Shown here: positions 8,203 through 16,479 of the stretch, one piece after another
Layout: each line of letters begins with the position of its first letter
Position numbering within the stretch: position 1 is the first letter of the stretch
Origin: a bacterium
Lineage (GTDB): Bacteria; Pseudomonadota; Alphaproteobacteria; Caulobacterales; Caulobacteraceae
Assembly: GCA_030824495.1 (NCBI GenBank)
Contig: JAVBXP010000029.1
Span: 62,001 to 126,000, forward strand
Direction of reading: 5' to 3'
DNA length: 64,000 bases
Program-made: the position numbers and the translations under genes
The notes under the pieces: generated by a model
What the model saw: only the letters and a program-made list of their open reading frames with translations
Database searches by the model: none
What the model was told of the DNA's origin: nothing

Positions 8203-8278
8203 CCCGTGACGCTTCAGCCAATCTTTCACGACAGCACGCCATCCGTTTCGTGACGGGTCGGACTCAGATTTGTGACTG
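8203..8278 (-). promoter_or_regulatory. 22-bp phased GTGAC array upstream of porin-pstS
   Basis: The pentamer GTGAC, or ACGAC in one case, begins at 8206, 8228, 8250 and 8272, exactly 22 bp apart each time. On the porin strand each unit reads roughly CNGTCACGAAA. PhoB boxes are direct repeats of about 11 bp containing GTCAT, so a 22-bp period places units on the same face of the helix two turns apart. The array ends about 66 bp before the porin ATG. Identity of the regulator is inferred. Confidence 0.5.
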
Positions 8279-8332
8279 ATGCTCTGTATACGGACGAGAT
8301 ATTCGTCCGCGCTTGGGACGCCCCCCTCTCCC

Positions 8333-8443
8333 GCTCGTCATGGCCGGCCGTTTGAGCCGGCCATCCATAGACTCCGCGGTTGGAGCCTCGGTTGGAGAGG
8401 CCGCACGTATGGATCCCCGGGACAAGAGCCCGGGGATGACGAA
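8333..8443. repeat. REP-like two-hairpin repeat, copy 1
   Basis: This element has one hairpin of the form TGGCCGGC...GCCGGCCA (8341-8363) and another of the form ATCCCCGGG...CCGGGGAT (8413-8437), bounded by CGTCAT and ATGACG. The same element lies in reverse orientation at 46966-47056, sharing the core GGAGTCTATGGATGGCCGGC. It fills the porin-phnE intergenic space. Confidence 0.8.
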
Positions 8444-8494
8444 TTTTATGGGAGGGCAAGGCGACACCGCCAACGGCGGCCGCCCTGAAAAACG

Positions 8495-9307
8495 TTACAG
8501 GAGCCGCGAGCGCATCGCTTGCGACAGGAAGTCGATCAGCGAAACGGCGACTACGATCACCACCGCGATGGCCGAGACCTGGGCGTAGTTGAAGCCGTTC
8601 AGGGCGTCGAACAGCAATTGGCCGATGCCGCCGGCGCCGATCAGGCCCAGCACCGTCGCCGAGCGAGCATTGGATTCGAACCGGTACAGCGCATAGGAGG
8701 TCCACAGCGGCGCGACCTGCGGGATCACGCCCCAGACCACTTCCTGCAGATGGGTGGCGCCGGTGGCGCGCACGCCCTCGACCGGTCCCTTATCGATGGC
8801 CTCGACGGCCTCGGAGAACAGCTTGGCGAGCACGCCGCCGGTGTTGAGCGCCAGGGCCATGACGCCAGCGAACGGGCCCAGGCCCACGGCGACGATGAAC
8901 AGAGTGCCGATGACCAGATCCGGCACCGAGCGCAGCAGGTTCATCAGCATCCGCATCGGCTGCTGGATCCACGGCGGCGAGATGTTGCGAGCGCAGGCCA
9001 GCCCGAACGGGACAGCCAGGATCACCGCCAGCCCAGTGCCCCACAATGCGATCTGCACGGTGAGCCACATCTGAGCGACATAGAGCCGCCAGTGCGTGAA
9101 GTCGGGGGACAGGAACTCCTTGCCGAAGGAGCGCATGTTCTCCGAGTTGGAGAACAGCATCGGCAGGCGGTTGATCTCGACCGGGCCGAAACTGATCATC
9201 AGCAGCACGATCACCGCGCCCCAGACCAACAGGTCGGGCGCGCGCTGGGCCAGCGTCTGCGACGGAGCGGGCGGAACGGCCGCCAGCGAGGCTTCCTTGG
9301 AGAGCAT
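8495..9307 (-). CDS. phnE: Phosphonate/phosphite ABC transporter permease PhnE
   Basis: A 270-residue inner-membrane permease with several hydrophobic segments and the binding-protein-dependent permease (EAA) loop around EAIDKGPVEGVRATGATHLQ. This loop docks on the ATPase. It is the third gene of a phnC-phnD-phnE operon on the minus strand and its start overlaps the last base of phnD. Family members import phosphonates, phosphite or related phosphorus compounds. No C-P lyase genes are in the window, so the fate of the substrate is not shown. Confidence 0.9.
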   Translation of the reverse strand: MLSKEASLAAVPPAPSQTLAQRAPDLLVWGAVIVLLMISFGPVEINRLPMLFSNSENMRSFGKEFLSPDFTHWRLYVAQMWLTVQIALWGTGLAVILAVPFGLACARNISPPWIQQPMRMLMNLLRSVPDLVIGTLFIVAVGLGPFAGVMALALNTGGVLAKLFSEAVEAIDKGPVEGVRATGATHLQEVVWGVIPQVAPLWTSYALYRFESNARSATVLGLIGAGGIGQLLFDALNGFNYAQVSAIAVVIVVAVSLIDFLSQAMRSRLL

Positions 9308-10317
9308 CAGGCGTCCGGGTTCATGGCGCGGCGCTGGGCGGCCTGGGCGCGAATGTCGTCAAAAGTCTTTTGGGCGGCGGCGATCTTGGTTGGGTCGCCG
9401 GCGCGCTTGGCGTCGGCCAGGACCTCGGCGGCCTCCATCTCGCGGACCGGATCGAGATAGCTGTCGTCGGCGGCCTTGAAGCCGCCATAGGCCAGGCCCT
9501 TGAGCACTTCGCGTTGCTCGGCGGCGCGCGGGGTGTCGCCGACGCCGTAGGTCAGGAAGAACTGGCGGATCTTCTCGCGCACGGCCGGATCGAGATCCTT
9601 GCGGGCGACGATCGAGGATTCAGGCAGCGGCGGCGAGCGCCAGATGACTTCGATCTTCTCGGCGATCTGCGGGTTTTCGCGACCAGCGAAGACCAGGCCG
9701 ACCGTGTTGTTGGTCGCAATGTCCAGCACGCCGTTGGCCACGGAGAAGACGTTGGCCTGGTGGCTGGCCGAACGCACGGCCTTGAAGCACTTGGACGGCT
9801 CGATGTCCTTGGGCGTGAACAGATAGGCCATTGGGGCCAGGGTGCCTGAGGTCGACTTGGCGTCACCCAGACCGAAGGTATAGCGCTTGCCGCACTTCAG
9901 CACGTCGTCGAGCGTGATGCCGCTGCCCTTGCGGACGATCAGCACGGACTCGTAGGAGGCGATGCCTCCGGAATCGACCACGCGGCCCAGCACCTGGCCT
10001 TCAGCGCGGCGCGTGGCTTCCAGCGCCGGCAGGGCGGAGAACCAGCCCACCTGCACCTGGTTAAACCGCATCGCCTCGATCAGCGAGGTGTAGTTGGTGG
10101 CAAAGTAGGGCTTCACCTTCACGCCGGTATATTCCGACATGTCGTCCAGCAGCGGCTGCCAGAGCGGCGCCATCGACTGCTGGCTCTCGGCCGACAGGAT
10201 GGAGAAGGTGATTTCCTTCGGCGCGCCGGCGGCCTTTTGCTCGGGCTCGCCGCCGCAGGCGCCAAGCGCCAGGGCCGCGGCGACGCCAAAGGCGGTCAGC
10301 AGGTGTCGACGGATCAT
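9307..10317 (-). CDS. phnD: Phosphonate/phosphate-binding lipoprotein PhnD
   Basis: A 336-residue binding protein whose N-terminus MIRRHLLTAFGVAAALALGA ends in a lipobox Cys (LGAC), so it is probably a lipoprotein held at the inner membrane facing the periplasm. The PhnD fold is shown by ITFSILSAES, NYTSLIEAMRFNQVQVGWFS and the loop DAKSTSGTLAPM, where relatives bind the phosphorus group. It overlaps phnC by 4 nt and phnE by 1 nt. Whether phosphonate, phosphite or phosphate is the main ligand cannot be told from sequence. Confidence 0.9.
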   Translation of the reverse strand: MIRRHLLTAFGVAAALALGACGGEPEQKAAGAPKEITFSILSAESQQSMAPLWQPLLDDMSEYTGVKVKPYFATNYTSLIEAMRFNQVQVGWFSALPALEATRRAEGQVLGRVVDSGGIASYESVLIVRKGSGITLDDVLKCGKRYTFGLGDAKSTSGTLAPMAYLFTPKDIEPSKCFKAVRSASHQANVFSVANGVLDIATNNTVGLVFAGRENPQIAEKIEVIWRSPPLPESSIVARKDLDPAVREKIRQFFLTYGVGDTPRAAEQREVLKGLAYGGFKAADDSYLDPVREMEAAEVLADAKRAGDPTKIAAAQKTFDDIRAQAAQRRAMNPDA

Positions 10318-11108
10318 TTGGGGGCTCCTTCCCAGAAGACGTCTTCGAATTCCGGGCCGTAGATGTCGATAAGCTGTTTGCGTTCCAGGCCGTCGGCCGG
10401 GCCGTCATAGACGACCTGGCCGGCCTTCAAGGCCACGACCCGGTCGCAATAGCGCAGGGCGTAGTCGACCTGGTGAAGGGTGACCACGACCGTCAGGCCG
10501 TCGGCCTTGTTCAAGTCGCGCAGAATTTCCATGACCCGGCGCGCCGAGACCGGATCGAGCGAGGCGACGGGTTCGTCGGCCAGGATGATCTTCGCCCGCT
10601 GGACCAGGGCGCGGGCGATCGCGCCACGCTGCTGCTGGCCGCCAGACAGGGTGTTGGCGCGCTGGGCGGCGTATTCGGCGACCCCCACGCGGGCGAGCGC
10701 CGCCATAACCGCGGTCTTGGTCTCAGCCGGCCACAGCCCGAACAGGCCACGCGTCTTGTTGATGCGGCCCAGCGAGCCGAGAGCAACGTTGGAGAACAGG
10801 CTCAGGCGGCCGACCAAGTTGAATTGTTGGAAGATGAACCCGATGCGGATGCGCGCGTCGCGCACCTTGCTGCTGATCTTGCCGTCGGACTGCACGATCC
10901 CGCCAAACGCCTCGATGCGGCCAGCGCCGCTGTCGATGGTCTGCAGGCCGCTGATCGAACGCAGCAGCGTCGATTTGCCCGAGCCGGACGGCCCGATCAG
11001 GGCGATCATCTCGCCCTTGCTCACATTCAATGAAACGGAATCGAGGGCGCGCCGAGAACCGAAGCTCTTCGAGGCGTTCCGCACGGACAGAACGGCGGCG
11101 TCAGACAT
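10314..11108 (-). CDS. phnC: Phosphonate ABC transporter ATP-binding protein PhnC
   Basis: A 264-residue ABC ATPase with Walker A GPSGSGKST, a Q-loop in FIFQQFNLVGRLS, the signature LSGGQQQRGAIARAL, and Walker B IILADEPVASLD. The FNLVGRLSLFSNVALG segment is typical of PhnC. It is the first gene of phnCDE and overlaps phnD by 4 nt (ATGA). It powers import by PhnE on the cytoplasmic face. Upstream is a 150-bp intergenic region with only a weak Pho-box candidate. Confidence 0.93.
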   Translation of the reverse strand: MSDAAVLSVRNASKSFGSRRALDSVSLNVSKGEMIALIGPSGSGKSTLLRSISGLQTIDSGAGRIEAFGGIVQSDGKISSKVRDARIRIGFIFQQFNLVGRLSLFSNVALGSLGRINKTRGLFGLWPAETKTAVMAALARVGVAEYAAQRANTLSGGQQQRGAIARALVQRAKIILADEPVASLDPVSARRVMEILRDLNKADGLTVVVTLHQVDYALRYCDRVVALKAGQVVYDGPADGLERKQLIDIYGPEFEDVFWEGAPK

Positions 11109-11172
11109 AGATGGCGAGGCTTCCTCGGATCAACGCGCGCACGGGCGGGAACAACAGTAACCGTCCCCCCTT

Positions 11173-11190
11173 GCCACGGCTTCATGACAT
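11173..11190 (-). promoter_or_regulatory. Weak Pho-box candidate upstream of phnC
   Basis: On the minus strand ATGTCAT-GAAG-CCGTGGC places one good half site (6 of 7 with CTGTCAT) next to a poor one, 11 bp apart. It starts about 80 bp before the phnC start. The site also overlaps an 8-bp palindrome, GACATGTC. Only the first half is convincing. Confidence 0.25.
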
Positions 11191-11261
11191 GTCGCGCGGC
11201 GTACGGTCTAGCGTCCGATCGCGCAAGCCTCCGCGACAAGTCGTCGAATGTCCTACGAAAG

Positions 11262-11804
11262 TCAGCGGGAAGCGGCGCGGACCAGGTCTGAAACCTCATC
11301 CCAGACAAAGATCAGGTTGTCCGAACGCCAAAGTGGACCAGGGTCGATATACTTGCCGGCCACCCGGCCACCCAGCGCTTCATAGAAGGCTATCGCTGGC
11401 TTGTTGCCGACAACGACGCCCAACGCCGCGCCTTTATAGCCCCAGTCCCCCACACGTTCGGCCAGGGCGAGCATCAGCCGCCGCCCCAGCCCCTGGCGCT
11501 GGAAACCGGGGTCGAGATAGAGCGAGCGTATCTCCCCGCGTGCGCCGAATTCGGTCTGTGAGGGCGCCGCCGCCATGCCGACGCCCGCCAGGCGTCCGTC
11601 CTGTTCGGCGACCACCACCGCCTGCTGCGCCAGGGGCTCGGTCAGCATTGCGGTCCAGCGCCGAACCCGCAGCGCCTCGTCCATCGCCTCGAACGCCTCG
11701 CGCGGGGCCAGATCGCGATAGGCCTGTCGCCAGGACGCCAGATGCAGACGGGCGATAGCGGGTGCGTCGGCCAGGGTCGCAGGGCGCAGGGAAATGTCAG
11801 TCAT
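11262..11804 (-). CDS. GNAT family N-acetyltransferase
   Basis: A 180-residue GNAT protein. The acetyl-CoA binding motif is visible as RSLYLDPGFQRQGLGRRLML, followed by a C-terminal FYEALGGRVAGKYI segment typical of the fold. The N-terminal ATLADAPAIARLHLASWRQA is the usual first strand and helix. The acceptor substrate is unknown. Its start overlaps the end of the upstream hydrolase gene by 8 nt, so the two are probably one transcript. Confidence 0.88.
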   Translation of the reverse strand: MTDISLRPATLADAPAIARLHLASWRQAYRDLAPREAFEAMDEALRVRRWTAMLTEPLAQQAVVVAEQDGRLAGVGMAAAPSQTEFGARGEIRSLYLDPGFQRQGLGRRLMLALAERVGDWGYKGAALGVVVGNKPAIAFYEALGGRVAGKYIDPGPLWRSDNLIFVWDEVSDLVRAASR

Positions 11805-12417
11805 CGGCCTGCCCTAGATGCGCTTCGACCAAGGGCGCGATCTCCGCCGCCCGCTGGTGGACGAGATCATGGTCGCCGCCTTCCAGGACGTGCAGCCGTG
11901 CATCAGGCAACAGGTCGTGCAGGCGCTCGCCCACCGCCACCGGGCTGATCGGATCGGCGTCGCCCCACAGCAGCAGCACCGGGCACGCGATCTGCGGCAA
12001 TCGCGCGGACAGATCGACATGCACGTCGCTGAGCCATTGCGCGGCGTTTGGATGGTTGCGGTGATAGGTCGCCTGCCAATCGGAGGCCCCCAGCGATTTC
12101 ATGTCGAGCCCGGCGCTGGTCACCGAAAGTACGATGCGCCGCACCCGGCCTGGATGACGCAAGGCGACAAGCATCGCGATCAGCCCGCCCATCGACTGGG
12201 CCAGCAGGTCCACCGAGCCATCGCCCACCTGCGCCTCGGCCAGCCCGACCAGATCTTCCAGCCCGTTCACGCCAGGGTCCGCGGGCTGATGTCCCAGGCC
12301 CGGCCAGCCCAGATAGACCTTGCCCCATGAGGCCGGCAGGCGCTCGCCCAGGGGGCGCCAGAAGTTCGGATCGGCGCCGGCGCCGGGCAGGAAGAGACAT
12401 TTTGGAGGGGTGGTCAC
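11797..12417 (-). CDS. Alpha/beta hydrolase
   Basis: A 206-residue hydrolase starting at GTG 12417, chosen because AAAGGA precedes it; upstream in-frame codons to 12540 run through the terminator of the previous operon and are unlikely to be coding. It begins KCLFLPGAGADPNFWRPLG, has the nucleophile elbow AQSMGGL, an acid in LLLWGDADPISP and a histidine in EGGDHDLV. It resembles small esterases or lipases of the alpha/beta superfamily. It overlaps the GNAT gene downstream. Substrate unknown. Confidence 0.8.
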   Translation of the reverse strand: MTTPPKCLFLPGAGADPNFWRPLGERLPASWGKVYLGWPGLGHQPADPGVNGLEDLVGLAEAQVGDGSVDLLAQSMGGLIAMLVALRHPGRVRRIVLSVTSAGLDMKSLGASDWQATYHRNHPNAAQWLSDVHVDLSARLPQIACPVLLLWGDADPISPVAVGERLHDLLPDARLHVLEGGDHDLVHQRAAEIAPLVEAHLGQADD

Positions 12418-12445
12418 GGCGATGTCCTTTGGCGGGGGCGCAGAC

Positions 12446-12472
12446 GAAAAAGCCCGCCGATGAGGGCGGGCT
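12446..12472 (-). terminator. Rho-independent terminator of mscS-BCCT operon
   Basis: On the minus strand AGCCCGCC and GGCGGGCT form an 8-bp stem with a 6-nt loop followed by TTTTT. It lies about 160 nt after the BCCT stop codon and 30 nt before the hydrolase start, so it ends the osmotic-stress operon. The 160-nt 3' region between contains no recognisable gene. Confidence 0.8.
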
Positions 12473-12631
12473 GGCGTTCGAACGGTTTGTGGGGCGACTT
12501 CGAGTCCCGAAGGACCTGGGGTCAGCCGATCTCCACGCATGCCGCAGCGAACGCCGCAAGGCGTCGGCGTCGGGCGGGCAAGGCGCGCTGGAGAACCATG
12601 TGATCCAGGATCAGGCTCCCCGCGCCGCAGG

Positions 12632-14620
12632 TCAAGCTTGCTGTGCGACGAAAGCGTGCCGCGTCCGCCACAGCGCTAGCTTCTCAAGAATGTCGCTGAT
12701 CAATTGCTGCTGAGTGTGGTCGGTGACGTCGTAGGCGCCCCTGGCGCCCACCTCGTCGGTTGAGGCCCGCAGGCGCCATTCCAACGCTCGCCGGCCTTCT
12801 GGAGCCTCAAGCAGGGAAAACGCGGGCAAGGGCCGGGACGCAGCCCGCAGGCGGTAGACGAAATCCGCGCCCGCACCCTTGGCGTGGAGCGCCACACCCC
12901 CGGCCTCCCGCTCGATACTGGCGGCTACACCTTCTTCGGCCAGGGCCTCGCGCACGGCGTCCAGGGCCGGGGCGCCGATGCGTTCGATCTGCGCTTCGAT
13001 GTCCCGACGACGAGACGGGGAAAGGATGCGCTTGAGCCTCAGCCGCAGCGGCGCATCAGGAACGGCCGCAACGCCCAGCAGATCGGCCCGCAAGCCGCGA
13101 TAGAGACCCCATGCCAGCAGGATCATGATGATCGCGAACGGCAAGGCCGCGACCAGGGTGGCGGCCTGGAGCGCGCTGAGCCCGCCAGCCAGCATCAGCA
13201 GGGCCGCCGCCACGCCCTGAAGGACGCACCAGTAGACCCGCTGCCAAGTGGGGGTTTCCTCAGCCCCGCCGGCCGCGATGGTGTCGATGACCATCGACCC
13301 GGAGTCCGCCGAGGTCACGAAGAACACCACGATCAGGGCGACCGCCAGCGTCGAGGTGATGGTGGTTCCGGGCAGGTACTCGAAGAACTTGAAGAGGGCG
13401 GTCGAGAGGTCGGCCTGCACCGCCTGCGAGATCGCGCCGCCCGCCACCCCCATGTCCAGATACATCGCCGTATTGCCGAACACGGTCATCCACAGGAACG
13501 TAAATGCGCTCGGCACGAGCAGCACGCCGATCACGAACTCCCGCACCGTCCGGCCGCGCGAAATCCGCGCGATGAACATGCCGACGAACGGCGACCAGGC
13601 GATCCACCAGGCCCAATAGAACAGCGTCCAGTTCGCCATCCAATCACGCGGCTCATAGGCGTAGAGATTGAAGGTGCGGATGAAGAAGTGATCGAGATAG
13701 AGCCCGAAATTCTGGACCAGCGCTTTCAGCAGGAACCCGGTCGGACCTGCGAGAAGCACGAAGCCCATCAGCAGCACCGCGATGACGAGGTTCAGTTCCG
13801 AGAGCCGGCGCACGCCCCGGTCCAGGCCCGTCAGGACCGAAATCGTGGCCAAGCCCATCACCCCGGCGATTAGAAGGATTTGGCTAAACCGCGTGCTCGG
13901 CACGCCGAACAGGTACTCCAGCCCGGTGTTGATCTGGGCCACGCCCAGGCCCAGCGACGTGGCGATGCCAAACAGCGTCCCGCAGATCGCGAAGATGTCG
14001 ACCGCATCGCCGACGCCGCCGTTGATCTTGTCGCCCAGCAGCGGCTGCAGCCCGGACCGCAGCGTCAGCGGCAAGCCCTTGCGATGGGAGAAGTAGGCCA
14101 GGCTTAGGCCCACCACCGCATAGATCGCCCAGGCGTGGACGCCCCAGTGGGTGAAGGTGATGACCATCGCCTCGCGCGCGGCGTTGATTGTGCCGGGCTC
14201 GGCTTCGGGCGGGGCGATGTAGTGCTGAACCGGCTCGGCCACCGCGAAGTACATCAGGCCGATGCCCATGCCGGCCGCGAACAGCATCGCCAGCCAGGAG
14301 ACATAGGGGAAGTCGGGCTCGACATCGTCGGGACCGAGCTTGATCTTTCCGGTCGGCCCGATGGCCAGGAACAACACGAAGGCCAGGAAGCCGGCCACGG
14401 CCGCCACATAGAACCAGCCGAACGACTCGATCACCCAGCTCTGGGCGGCGGTGAACACGTAGTCGGAGGCACCAGGCGCAAAAGTCGCAAGCGCCAGCAG
14501 CGCCGCGATGATGGCGCTAGCGCCCCAGAACACTCGAGGGTTCATCTTACGCTCAAGCATAGGCTTCAAGCGTTTCGGCGGAGGCGCGGTTCCTGACCGC
14601 CGTGCGGGCGTCCCGCTCAT
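12632..14620 (-). CDS. BCCT family transporter (choline/betaine type)
   Basis: A 662-residue transporter with about 12 membrane segments. The glycine-rich substrate and sodium region reads FAAGMGIGLMYFAVAEP, and the tryptophan-rich signature reads WTLFYWAWWIAWSPFVGMFI, both diagnostic of BCCT carriers such as BetT and BetP. A cytoplasmic C-terminal domain of about 150 residues follows the last helix, as in BetT, where it senses osmotic stress. The start overlaps the MscS stop by 4 nt. The substrate (choline, betaine or carnitine) cannot be fixed; no bet oxidation genes lie nearby. Several upstream Met/Val starts are possible. Confidence 0.92.
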   Translation of the reverse strand: MSGTPARRSGTAPPPKRLKPMLERKMNPRVFWGASAIIAALLALATFAPGASDYVFTAAQSWVIESFGWFYVAAVAGFLAFVLFLAIGPTGKIKLGPDDVEPDFPYVSWLAMLFAAGMGIGLMYFAVAEPVQHYIAPPEAEPGTINAAREAMVITFTHWGVHAWAIYAVVGLSLAYFSHRKGLPLTLRSGLQPLLGDKINGGVGDAVDIFAICGTLFGIATSLGLGVAQINTGLEYLFGVPSTRFSQILLIAGVMGLATISVLTGLDRGVRRLSELNLVIAVLLMGFVLLAGPTGFLLKALVQNFGLYLDHFFIRTFNLYAYEPRDWMANWTLFYWAWWIAWSPFVGMFIARISRGRTVREFVIGVLLVPSAFTFLWMTVFGNTAMYLDMGVAGGAISQAVQADLSTALFKFFEYLPGTTITSTLAVALIVVFFVTSADSGSMVIDTIAAGGAEETPTWQRVYWCVLQGVAAALLMLAGGLSALQAATLVAALPFAIIMILLAWGLYRGLRADLLGVAAVPDAPLRLRLKRILSPSRRRDIEAQIERIGAPALDAVREALAEEGVAASIEREAGGVALHAKGAGADFVYRLRAASRPLPAFSLLEAPEGRRALEWRLRASTDEVGARGAYDVTDHTQQQLISDILEKLALWRTRHAFVAQQA

Positions 14621-15897
14621 GCCGAAATCCGTTGCTCGGCCTGGGCCACGACGCGCCCGATATCGAGCCCGCTGGGGGCCTGGAAAAGCCGGAGGCCAAA
14701 CTCAGGCAGGATGGCGATCAGGTGGTCGAAGATGTCTGCCTGGATCGGCTCGTACTCGGCCCACGCGGTCGTGTTGGTGAAGCAATAGATCTCCAGCGGC
14801 AAACCCTGCGCCGTCGGCTGAAGCTGCCGCACCAGCATGGTCATGTCCTGGGCGATCGAGCCGTGGGTCTTCAGATAGGCCATCACATAGGCGCGGAAGG
14901 TGCCGACATTGGTCACCCGGCGCGTATTCACCGGGTCGCGTCCGGCCGCGATCAGCACCGCGTTCGAGCGTTCGAGTTCGACTTGCTTGCGATCCAGATA
15001 TTCGTCGATCAAGGCGAAGCGCTGCATGTCGGCGCGCTCCTGCTCTGACAGGAAACGAACGCTGCTCTGGTCGATCAGCAGGGCGCGCTTGATCCGCCGG
15101 CCGCCAGTGTCGAACATCCCCCGCCAGTTCTTGTAGGACTCGGTGATCAGGCGGTGGGTCGGGATGGTGGTGATCGTCTTGTCCCAGTTCTGCACCTTGA
15201 CCGTATGCAGGGCGATATCGATCACATCGCCGTCGGCGTTGAGCTGGGGCATCTCGATCCAGTCACCTACGCGCAGCATGTCGTTCGACGTCAATTGCAC
15301 CGACGCCACCAGCGACAGGATGGTGTCCTTGAAGACCAGCATCAGCACCGCCGCCATCGCGCCCAGTCCCGACAGCAGCAACAGGGGCGACTGCTCCATC
15401 AGCGCCGCCGCGATCAGGATGGCCGCCCCGGCGTAGACCAGGATCTTGACCACCTGGACGTAGCCCTTGATCGGCCGGCTCCCGGCGTCCGGACGTCGCT
15501 GATAGGCCTCGTTGACGAGATTGAGCCCCGCCCCGACCGCCAGCGCGATAGTCAGGACCATGAAGGCGCCGCTGACATTGCGGACCACCATGATCACTGG
15601 CTCGGCGAGGTGAGGAACCGACCCGACGCCGCGGGCGACGATGATCGCGGGCACGACATTGGCGAGCCGCCGGACCATCTGGGTCAGGGCATGCGAGCCG
15701 CCCGCGTCCCAGGTCGCCGCGGCGCGCCGGAAGACGCGCTGGATCGTTTGCTTCACGATGAGATTGGCCAGGACCGCGCCAATGGCGAGAACCGCCAGGC
15801 CCAGCAGAGCTTCCAGCCACGATGGAAGCGGCGGCAGAGCGACAAGATGATCGAAGATAGGAAGCGTCTCTCGGTTCAAACCGGCGCGCGCCGTCAA
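14617..15897 (-). CDS. MscS family mechanosensitive channel
   Basis: A 426-residue protein with several N-terminal membrane helices and the MscS pore and vestibule: MAAVLMLVFKDTILSLVASV followed by NDMLRVGDWIEMPQLNADG. Its length and the extended C-terminal domain resemble the YbdG/YnaI subfamily rather than the small MscS. Such channels release solutes upon osmotic downshock. Its stop overlaps the BCCT start (ATGA), pairing solute release with solute uptake. The start is uncertain: the first possible codon is TTG at 15897. Confidence 0.88.
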   Translation of the reverse strand: MTARAGLNRETLPIFDHLVALPPLPSWLEALLGLAVLAIGAVLANLIVKQTIQRVFRRAAATWDAGGSHALTQMVRRLANVVPAIIVARGVGSVPHLAEPVIMVVRNVSGAFMVLTIALAVGAGLNLVNEAYQRRPDAGSRPIKGYVQVVKILVYAGAAILIAAALMEQSPLLLLSGLGAMAAVLMLVFKDTILSLVASVQLTSNDMLRVGDWIEMPQLNADGDVIDIALHTVKVQNWDKTITTIPTHRLITESYKNWRGMFDTGGRRIKRALLIDQSSVRFLSEQERADMQRFALIDEYLDRKQVELERSNAVLIAAGRDPVNTRRVTNVGTFRAYVMAYLKTHGSIAQDMTMLVRQLQPTAQGLPLEIYCFTNTTAWAEYEPIQADIFDHLIAILPEFGLRLFQAPSGLDIGRVVAQAEQRISA

Positions 15898-16079
15898 GAA
15901 CGGGGCGTGGCGGCGAGCACGGTGGATCCTTAGAGAACAAGCCGCTCAGGCGACAACATCAGGACCGCGCATGTTGCGCATCGGGCCATGTTGGCCAGAC
16001 GCCTTTTGGATTTACAAGCTCATCCGCATCGGAGGACTGAAATTACTCTGGCCTCGCGGTCTCACCCACATCCAGCGAG
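15898..16079. other. Intergenic stretch between mscS and the odc leader
   Basis: This divergent region should hold the promoter of the mscS operon on the minus strand and that of the decarboxylase leader on the plus strand. I see no gene and no clear -35/-10 pair or repeat in it. Confidence 0.5.
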
Positions 16080-16479
16080 CGCGAAACCTATACAATGGGG
16101 CGGCAGGGATCCACCTCACCAACCTGACATTCCCGTGAGGCTCGGCGACAGCTACTCAATTTTTTTGGTGATCGGCCCGCGAAGACTGAAAACGCCTTCT
16201 TCGCCACATTTGACCGCGCTCGCCGCTTGGCCGGACGGCCCGCGTTCCCTAATACGCAAGGGGAAACGGTCCCCTCGGCAGAGGCCGTAAACCTGGTGGA
16301 AACCTTGTCACATTTCCCCCCACGCAACCCCTGACGGGCTCAGGGTTTGGTGATGTTTTTACAAACCCCTTTACATCCTAGTCCATCGACCCTATTTCGC
16401 AGCGCTCCGGCGGACCCGATGTCCTCAAAAAGCGCTGCTAACGCCGGCTAGGTTCAACTGCCAATGGGGGTTACGTGAA
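16080..16479 (+). promoter_or_regulatory. Structured leader RNA of ornithine decarboxylase (speF-like)
   Basis: About 400 nt without a gene precede the decarboxylase. A conserved alphaproteobacterial leader named speF, of about this length, is known upstream of ornithine decarboxylase genes; identity here rests on position and length. Two hairpins share the same bases and exclude each other: AACCCCTGA with TCAGGGTT (16327-16347) and GGGTTTG with CAAACCC (16343-16368). Further pairs are GCGCT with AGCGC and CCGGCG with CGCCGG near 16400-16450. The ribosome site GGGGGTT could pair with upstream AACCCC. Exact ends are not determined. Confidence 0.5.

Noticed and set aside
12480..12631. Possible small RNA or tRNA between the BCCT gene and the hydrolase
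   Set aside because: TTCGA-containing bits suggested a T-arm, but neither strand gives acceptor or anticodon stems. The stretch is best read as a 3' untranslated region before a terminator.
12880..13873. 329-codon plus-strand frame
   Set aside because: It is antisense to the BCCT transporter, whose membrane helices are clear on the minus strand.
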